NCBI GenBank assembly: GCA_031423615.1
Contig: JANPFV010000062.1
Span: 1-18,511 of the forward strand
DNA: 18,511 bases
Reading direction: 5' to 3'
Source: JADLGJ01 sp031423615
GTDB lineage: Bacteria > Omnitrophota > Gorgyraeia > Zapsychrales > JANLHA01
Shown: positions 14,395 through 18,511 of the stretch, piece by piece
Position numbering within the stretch: the stretch's first letter is position 1
Layout of the letters: each line of letters opens with the position of its first letter
Program-made: the position numbers and the translations under genes
Notes under the pieces: model-generated
The model's database searches: none
Told to the model about the DNA's origin: nothing
The model's input: the letters and a program-made list of their open reading frames with translations, nothing else

Positions 14395-15330
14395 ATGTCC
14401 CATCCTTTGCTTAAAATATCGATTATCGTCGCGGCTTTAAATGAACAAGACAATATCGTGCCTCTGCAACAAAAGCTTAAGAGCCAGTTGGATATTCTCG
14501 GCGTGGCTTACGAGATCATTTTTGTCGATGATGGAAGCCAGGACGCCACGTGGCAAAGAATTATGCAATGCGCTCAAGGCGATCCCCACGTGAAAGGGCT
14601 CGCCCTTTCACGGAATTTCGGCCACCAGCATGCTTTATTTTGCGGATTATCATACGCCTCAGGGGAAGCGATCGTTTGCATGGACGGCGATTTACAGCAT
14701 CCGCCGGAATTGATCCCCCAAATGTATCAAGCGTGGGAAGGGGGGCGTAAAATTATCACCACCATGCGGATTAATCACCGCAGCACATCCTTTCTTAAAC
14801 GCCTGACCTCAAAATATTTTTACCGGGTTTTTTCCTGGCTTTCCGGCGTGCCTTTAAGTGAAGGGACATCGGATTTTTGCCTCCTCGACCGCGAGGTCGT
14901 GGGGTATTTATTAAAATTTCGCGACATTGATTTATTTCTCCGCGGGGCCATCCGCTGGACGGGTTTTTCCAGTATCACCATTTCCTATCATGAAGAAAAA
15001 CGTTTTTCCGGAAAAACCAAGTACAATCTCGGACGCATGATCAAATTTGCTTTGGCCGCCGTCGTTTCTTTCTCAACGACACCGCTCAAACTGGGGATAT
15101 GGATCGGAATGGCGACCAGTTTTCTAGCTTTTATCGAACTGGGTTATATTTTGCTGAAATATTTTCAAGGAGTGACCGTGGCCGGATGGGCCTCAACGGT
15201 GGGAATTTTGTCCTTTTTGTTCGGGATCCTTTTTATGTTACTCGGCTGTATCGGTCTGTACCTGGCCAATATTCACGAGGTCCTTAAAGACCGGCCGCGT
15301 TTTATTGTCAAAGAACGGATCAATGTTTAA
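14395..15330 (+). CDS. DPM/GtrB-type GT2 polyprenyl-phosphate glycosyltransferase
   Basis: The 311-residue product is a GT-A family 2 transferase. Residues 8-13 form the first strand, Val44-Asp45-Asp46-Gly-Ser is the donor site, Met96-Asp97-Gly98-Asp99-Leu with Gln-His is the metal motif, and Ser-Gly-Lys-Thr-Lys-Tyr near 205-210 is a typical post-catalytic loop. Two transmembrane helices lie at about 231-254 and 265-292. The architecture matches dolichol-phosphate mannosyltransferase and GtrB/YkcC, which add a sugar to polyprenyl phosphate on the cytosolic face. I prefer ATG 14395 over 14392 because AGGAG at 14385-14389 then has a five-base spacing. It sits between the GT-C gene and a methyltransferase that it overlaps. 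Confidence 0.92.
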   Translation: MSHPLLKISIIVAALNEQDNIVPLQQKLKSQLDILGVAYEIIFVDDGSQDATWQRIMQCAQGDPHVKGLALSRNFGHQHALFCGLSYASGEAIVCMDGDLQHPPELIPQMYQAWEGGRKIITTMRINHRSTSFLKRLTSKYFYRVFSWLSGVPLSEGTSDFCLLDREVVGYLLKFRDIDLFLRGAIRWTGFSSITISYHEEKRFSGKTKYNLGRMIKFALAAVVSFSTTPLKLGIWIGMATSFLAFIELGYILLKYFQGVTVAGWASTVGILSFLFGILFMLLGCIGLYLANIHEVLKDRPRFIVKERINV

Positions 15331-16003
15331 TATGACCAAGGACCCTTATTATTACGAAACGTTAGGCCAAAATTTTGAAAATTTTATGTCGGACTATGAC
15401 GTGGCCCAGCGCCTCGTCCTCATTAAACATTTTCTAAAAAGCAAAAGGTATGGTTCCATTCTGGAAGTCGGGTGCGGCACAGGAAGGATATCGCGTTGCC
15501 TGAAGGCAGTGACCGATGATCTGACCGTCAATGATATTTCCGTCAAACTTTCGCAAACTGTCGCCCAAGACTTGGGATGCCGATTCCTCGCGGGAGATTG
15601 TGCGCACTTAAATCCAGATAAAAAATATGACCTTGTTGTCAGCTCAGAATGCATTGAACATACTCCGGATCCTTACGCCAGTTTGCGGCAAATGTCAGCC
15701 CTATTAAAAGAAAAGGGCGACCTCATTATTACAACACCCAATCGCCTCTGGTATCCTGTTCTCGCTGTGGCGAGCGCATTACGATTAAGGAAATTTGACG
15801 GGATCGAAAACTGGACCTGGCCGTCTAAAACCCAACGTTGGTTAAGAACTCATCACTTTAAGGAAATTTATTTTTCCGGCTGTCATCTTTTCCCTTGGCA
15901 ATTGCCGCTGGCCAAAAAAATCCTTCCCCCATTTGACCGGTACGGCCCCCTGCTCTATCCGGTCATGATCAATTATGGTTTTTCGGCGCGAAAAATGATA
16001 TAA
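15323..16003 (+). CDS. Class I SAM-dependent methyltransferase
   Basis: The 226-residue product shows the SAM fold signature Leu-Glu-Val-Gly-Cys-Gly-Thr-Gly-Arg at 47-55, an acidic residue ending strand two (Asp71), and Ser-Ser-Glu-Cys-Ile-Glu-His plus an Ile-Thr-Thr-Pro-Asn strand later. This places it in the Methyltransf_11/UbiG-like group. A Trp/Phe-rich C-terminal part with Asp-Arg-Tyr may bind a large hydrophobic or sugar substrate. I start at ATG 15323; an upstream in-frame TTG at 15305 lies inside the GT2 gene and has no ribosome site. It overlaps the GT2 stop by 8 bases, so it probably methylates a sugar or lipid-linked product of that cluster. The substrate is unproven. Confidence 0.88.
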   Translation: MFNMTKDPYYYETLGQNFENFMSDYDVAQRLVLIKHFLKSKRYGSILEVGCGTGRISRCLKAVTDDLTVNDISVKLSQTVAQDLGCRFLAGDCAHLNPDKKYDLVVSSECIEHTPDPYASLRQMSALLKEKGDLIITTPNRLWYPVLAVASALRLRKFDGIENWTWPSKTQRWLRTHHFKEIYFSGCHLFPWQLPLAKKILPPFDRYGPLLYPVMINYGFSARKMI

Positions 16004-16073
16004 AGGGAAGGTTGTATCAACTCTGTTTTCAACTTTTAATCGGAATCTTTTAAATACTTTGACGGAGAGAAAG

Positions 16074-16511
16074 ATGAGAAAACCTAATTCCACCGCTCCT
16101 TATAAAAATTTATTCGAATCAACCGTAGGCGCGGCGAGCGGGTTGATTTACGCGCTGTGTACAGAAAAGAAAATCCTGCAGGTTTTTTTGCTTATGGTCG
16201 GAGTCACCATCATTTGCATGATTGCCGACGTGGGATATTTCCAAATCCTCATGATCATTTTCAGTTGGGTTTTGGCTTTGATTTGTGAAATGTTTAATAC
16301 CGCGCTGGAAAAAGCTCTCGATTATGCCAGCGGCAAGGAGTTTCATTTGCTCATTAAACAGGGAAAAGATTATGCCGGGGCTTGCACCTTTGTCGCCCTG
16401 GTTTTTGCCGGATCCCTGGCCATCTTTGTATTGAGCGAACGCTACACTGAGCATAAGAGTTTACGGCAAAAAACATTTGATGCCATTGTTCCGGTATCGG
16501 AAAAACCTTAA
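16074..16511 (+). CDS. dgkA: DgkA-family diacylglycerol/undecaprenol kinase
   Basis: The 145-residue product is a small three-helix membrane kinase with an extended C-terminus. Typical family residues are visible: an N-terminal amphipathic helix with a Glu, Glu72-Met-Phe-Asn75-Thr-Ala-Leu-Glu79 (metal-binding and catalytic core), and Lys98-Asp99-Tyr-Ala-Gly-Ala before the last helix. Such enzymes phosphorylate diacylglycerol or undecaprenol, recycling lipids for envelope synthesis. Which substrate applies here is not decided by sequence; context of lipid-linked glycosylation favours a carrier role. The start ATG 16074 has GGAGAGA at 16064-16070; the in-frame TTG at 16059 is unlikely. The cyd genes begin 12 bases later. 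Confidence 0.92.
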   Translation: MRKPNSTAPYKNLFESTVGAASGLIYALCTEKKILQVFLLMVGVTIICMIADVGYFQILMIIFSWVLALICEMFNTALEKALDYASGKEFHLLIKQGKDYAGACTFVALVFAGSLAIFVLSERYTEHKSLRQKTFDAIVPVSEKP

Positions 16512-16523
16512 AGGAAATTTCTC

Positions 16524-17849
16524 ATGAGCGATCTTTTTTCTGCCCGTATGCAAATGGCCGTGTCGTTGGGGTTTCATATCGTCTTTGCCTGCATTGGCAT
16601 GGTCATGCCGTTTCTCATGGTCGCTTCTCATCGGATGTGGCTAAAAACAAAACAGCCGGTTTATTATGATTTGACCAAGGCCTGGTCCAAAGGTGTAGCG
16701 ATTTTTTTTGCCACGGGCGCGGTTTCGGGTACGGTTCTGTCCTTTGAACTGGGACTTTTGTGGCCAACATTTATGAAACATGCCGGACCGATTTTCGGTA
16801 TGCCCTTTTCTCTCGAGGGGACGGCATTTTTTATTGAAGCTATAGCCATCGGATTTTATCTTTATGGGTGGAAAAAAGTTGATCCCGTGATTCACTGGTT
16901 AAGCGGGTGGGTCGTTGGCATTTCGGGTATTGCCTCAGGAATATTTGTCGTGGCCGCCAATAGCTGGATGAACACTCCGTCGGGTTTTGATTGGGTCAAT
17001 GGTCAAGCGATCAATGTCGACCCCCTCAAAGCCCTTTTCAATAAAGCCTGGTTTCCGCAAGCCCATCATATGATCATTGGCGCCTTTGAAGCGGTGGGTT
17101 TTGGTGTGGTAGGAATCCATGCTTATTTTTTGCTCAAAAATCCCGCGAATGTCTTGCATCGAAAGGCCATTAAAATCGCCATCTGGTTTGCGGTTTTCGC
17201 CGCCTTTCTTCAGCCCTTAAGCGGCGACCACAATTCCAAAATGATTGCCAAAACCCAACCGGCCAAACTGGCTGCGGCCGAAGCGCATTTTCATACCCAA
17301 ACCCATGCGCCCTTAAGGATCGGCGGCATTCCCAATGCCAATACTCAAACCGTAAAATTTAATATCGAGCTTCCCGGCGTTTTGAGTTTTTTGGCCTTTG
17401 GAAAAACCAGCGCCGAAGTCAAAGGGCTTGAGGATTTTCCCCGCAGTGAATGGCCTCCGGTTGCAGTCGTCCATTATGCATTTGAACTGATGGTCGCCTG
17501 CGGAATGATTATGATGACGGTGGGTTTCATTTATCTCATCGGATTTTTTAAGAAAAAAGATTTACTAAGCCAACCATGGTTTTTAAAATTATTGATTTTT
17601 TGCGCTCCTCTGGGATTTATTGCCATTGAAGCAGGGTGGACGGTAACCGAAGTCGGCCGCCAGCCGTGGATCATCTATGGGATCATGAAAACCAAGGACG
17701 CATTGACCCCCATGCCGGGACTGATTATTCCCTTTATCGGGATCACATCCTTATATCTTTTTTTGACTTTTCTGGTTTCCTGGCTCATGTTCCGCCAATT
17801 CAAAGTCCTGGCGCAAACATCTTATGAACCAACGGAAAAAATACCATGA
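16524..17849 (+). CDS. cydA: Cytochrome bd ubiquinol oxidase subunit I (short Q-loop)
   Basis: The 441-residue membrane protein carries all heme-site residues of CydA: His18 (distal heme ligand), Glu99 and Glu105 in the Glu-Gly-x-Ala-Phe-Phe-x-Glu segment, His181/His182, and Met323. The Gly-Arg-Gln-Pro-Trp motif at 378-382 and the Q-loop's Gln-Pro-Ala-Lys-Leu-Ala-Ala with Lys248 and Glu253 are present. The length (E. coli 522) places it among short Q-loop enzymes of the CIO/S-type. It oxidises quinol and reduces oxygen to water at the membrane, typically with high oxygen affinity. A good AAGGAA site precedes the ATG. Its stop overlaps the subunit II start by ATGA, typical of a coupled cydAB operon. 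Confidence 0.96.
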   Translation: MSDLFSARMQMAVSLGFHIVFACIGMVMPFLMVASHRMWLKTKQPVYYDLTKAWSKGVAIFFATGAVSGTVLSFELGLLWPTFMKHAGPIFGMPFSLEGTAFFIEAIAIGFYLYGWKKVDPVIHWLSGWVVGISGIASGIFVVAANSWMNTPSGFDWVNGQAINVDPLKALFNKAWFPQAHHMIIGAFEAVGFGVVGIHAYFLLKNPANVLHRKAIKIAIWFAVFAAFLQPLSGDHNSKMIAKTQPAKLAAAEAHFHTQTHAPLRIGGIPNANTQTVKFNIELPGVLSFLAFGKTSAEVKGLEDFPRSEWPPVAVVHYAFELMVACGMIMMTVGFIYLIGFFKKKDLLSQPWFLKLLIFCAPLGFIAIEAGWTVTEVGRQPWIIYGIMKTKDALTPMPGLIIPFIGITSLYLFLTFLVSWLMFRQFKVLAQTSYEPTEKIP

Positions 17850-18397
17850 TGCTGGGGATTGTCATCGCTTTTATGGGAATTTCTTTACTGCTTTATTGCG
17901 TCTTAGGGGGAGCAGACTTCGGGGCGGGGGCGTTGGAATTCTTTGCCGGCCGAAAAAATATACAGCGTCATGAAGACTTGACTACCCGAGCCATGGGACC
18001 GGTATGGGAAGCCAATCATATCTGGCTGATTATTTTGATCGTTATTTTATTCAATGGTTTCCCGCAAGTCTATACCGAATATTCCATTTATTTTCATGTT
18101 CCGCTAACGCTCATGCTTTACGGGATCATCTTTCGCGGCTGCGCTTTTACCTTCCGGCATTATGATGCCATAAAGGATAAGACCCACCGTTACTACTCTC
18201 TGGCCTTTTCACTTTCCAGTTTGCTTACTCCCATCATGTTTGGTATGATCATCGGCGGAATGATGCTGGGTGTTGATCCCAATGCGCCCACGTATTATCA
18301 AAAATATATCCGGCCGTGGTTCAATCTTTTCTCTTTCTCTATCGGTCTTTTTATTTTAAGTATTTTTACCTACTTAGGGTCTGCTGAAAAAAGATGA
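17846..18397 (+). CDS. cydB: Cytochrome bd oxidase subunit II, half-length
   Basis: The 183-residue product keeps the N-terminal half of CydB: Gly22-Ala-Asp24-Phe-Gly-Ala-Gly, Gly-Pro-Val-Trp-Glu-Ala-Asn-His-Ile-Trp-Leu, and a Phe-Arg helix pair. It has about five membrane helices (near 3-22, 57-76, 81-100, 117-138, 157-178) and stops with TGA just as a conserved Tyr-Leu-Ala-Ala-like segment would continue. Family members usually have 330-380 residues and about eight helices. Adding or removing one base of the A run before the stop does not recover a CydB-like continuation. This is therefore a real truncation, a pseudogene, an assembly break or a naturally short form. Function is uncertain, although CydA next to it looks intact. 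Confidence 0.85.
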   Translation: MMLGIVIAFMGISLLLYCVLGGADFGAGALEFFAGRKNIQRHEDLTTRAMGPVWEANHIWLIILIVILFNGFPQVYTEYSIYFHVPLTLMLYGIIFRGCAFTFRHYDAIKDKTHRYYSLAFSLSSLLTPIMFGMIIGGMMLGVDPNAPTYYQKYIRPWFNLFSFSIGLFILSIFTYLGSAEKR

Positions 18398-18474
18398 TTA
18401 GTAGTATAATGTCGACGAGGAATGCGGTAAAATACATGGCGAAACAAGAAAAAAAGTGCAAGGGAAAATGGTAA
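18394..18474 (+). CDS. Tiny 26-codon frame overlapping the cydB stop
   Basis: ATG 18394 overlaps the cydB stop as ATGA and the frame ends at TAA 18472-18474, encoding a Lys-rich 26-residue peptide with one Cys and one Trp and no membrane helix. CydX, the small subunit usually found after cydB, is about 37 residues with a hydrophobic helix, so this is not CydX. An in-frame ATG at 18436 would shorten it to 12 residues. It may be chance. TATAAT at 18405-18410 is inside it and may instead be part of a promoter. Confidence 0.2.
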   Translation: MISSIMSTRNAVKYMAKQEKKCKGKW

Positions 18475-18511
18475 AAAGCCTTAAAAACCGTGCACTAATA
18501 AAAAAGGAAAA
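18468..18511 (+). CDS. Possible start of a gene running off the window
   Basis: An ATG at 18468 opens a Lys-rich frame with no stop to the window end (14 complete codons). AAGGG at 18460-18464 precedes it closely (three bases to the ATG), giving a poor ribosome site. With so few codons nothing can be said about its function. Confidence 0.15.
   Translation, partial: MVKSLKNRALIKKE

Noticed and set aside
15305..15322. TTG start for the methyltransferase
   Set aside because: It adds only six residues inside the GT2 gene; ATG 15323 gives a typical short overlap.
16059..16073. TTG start for DgkA
   Set aside because: GGAGAGA is positioned for ATG 16074, so the TTG is unnecessary.
18436..18474. 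CydX small subunit after cydB
   Set aside because: The peptide is only 12-26 residues, Lys-rich and without a hydrophobic helix.

Overview
The window reads as a stretch of bacterial chromosome of moderate G+C in which every convincing gene lies on the + strand, tightly packed with small gaps, ATGA overlaps and short coupled clusters. I see no phage, CRISPR, rRNA or tRNA genes. The gene mix suggests a Gram-negative-type bacterium from an environmental or candidate phylum: a class III-type pseudopilin, several Sec-exported proteins, a lipobox lipoprotein, a PqiA-type membrane protein, a GT-C glycosyltransferase with a TPR tail, a Zwf-Gnd fusion and a SET-domain protein. Omnitrophota is my guess. 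It is an inference from style and gene content; no marker gene here proves it.

Layout. 1-568 is AT-rich and poorly coding: the possible tail of an upstream frame, a GGGGA/TCCCC hairpin and an orphan reading frame at 139-459. 569-3357 carries a glutaredoxin-like secreted protein translationally coupled to a type IV pilin-like protein, then a MAPEG membrane protein, an SGNH hydrolase and a stand-alone PCP_red-domain protein. 3392-6515 carries a putative promoter, a zinc alcohol dehydrogenase, a SET-domain methyltransferase, a small secreted protein of unknown function and a DUF3108 lipoprotein with hexapeptide repeats. 6606-9768 encodes a Cys-rich/Lys-Ala-rich exported protein with a dockerin/EF-hand-like loop, overlapped by a secreted DegP-like protease with TPRs. 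9810-9892 is an elaborate nested inverted repeat. 9940-12330 is one 796-residue frame fusing glucose-6-phosphate dehydrogenase to a short-form 6-phosphogluconate dehydrogenase. 12382-16511 holds a PqiA-domain protein, a GT-C protein, a DPM/GtrB-like GT2, a SAM methyltransferase and a DgkA-type lipid kinase, all membrane- or lipid-carrier-related. 16524-18397 encodes cytochrome bd oxidase subunit I and a half-length subunit II.

How the genes fit together. The fusion would channel glucose-6-phosphate through the two redox steps of the oxidative pentose phosphate pathway in one polypeptide. The GT-C, GT2, methyltransferase and DgkA set looks like polyprenyl-phosphate-dependent surface glycan or glycoprotein modification plus lipid-carrier recycling. 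The cyd genes provide a high-affinity quinol oxidase, although CydB stops after about five membrane helices. The items most worth following up are the Zwf-Gnd fusion with the structured repeat just upstream of it, the half-length CydB, the Cys-repeat/Lys-rich/EF-hand protein next to its protease, and the stand-alone SET and PCP_red proteins.
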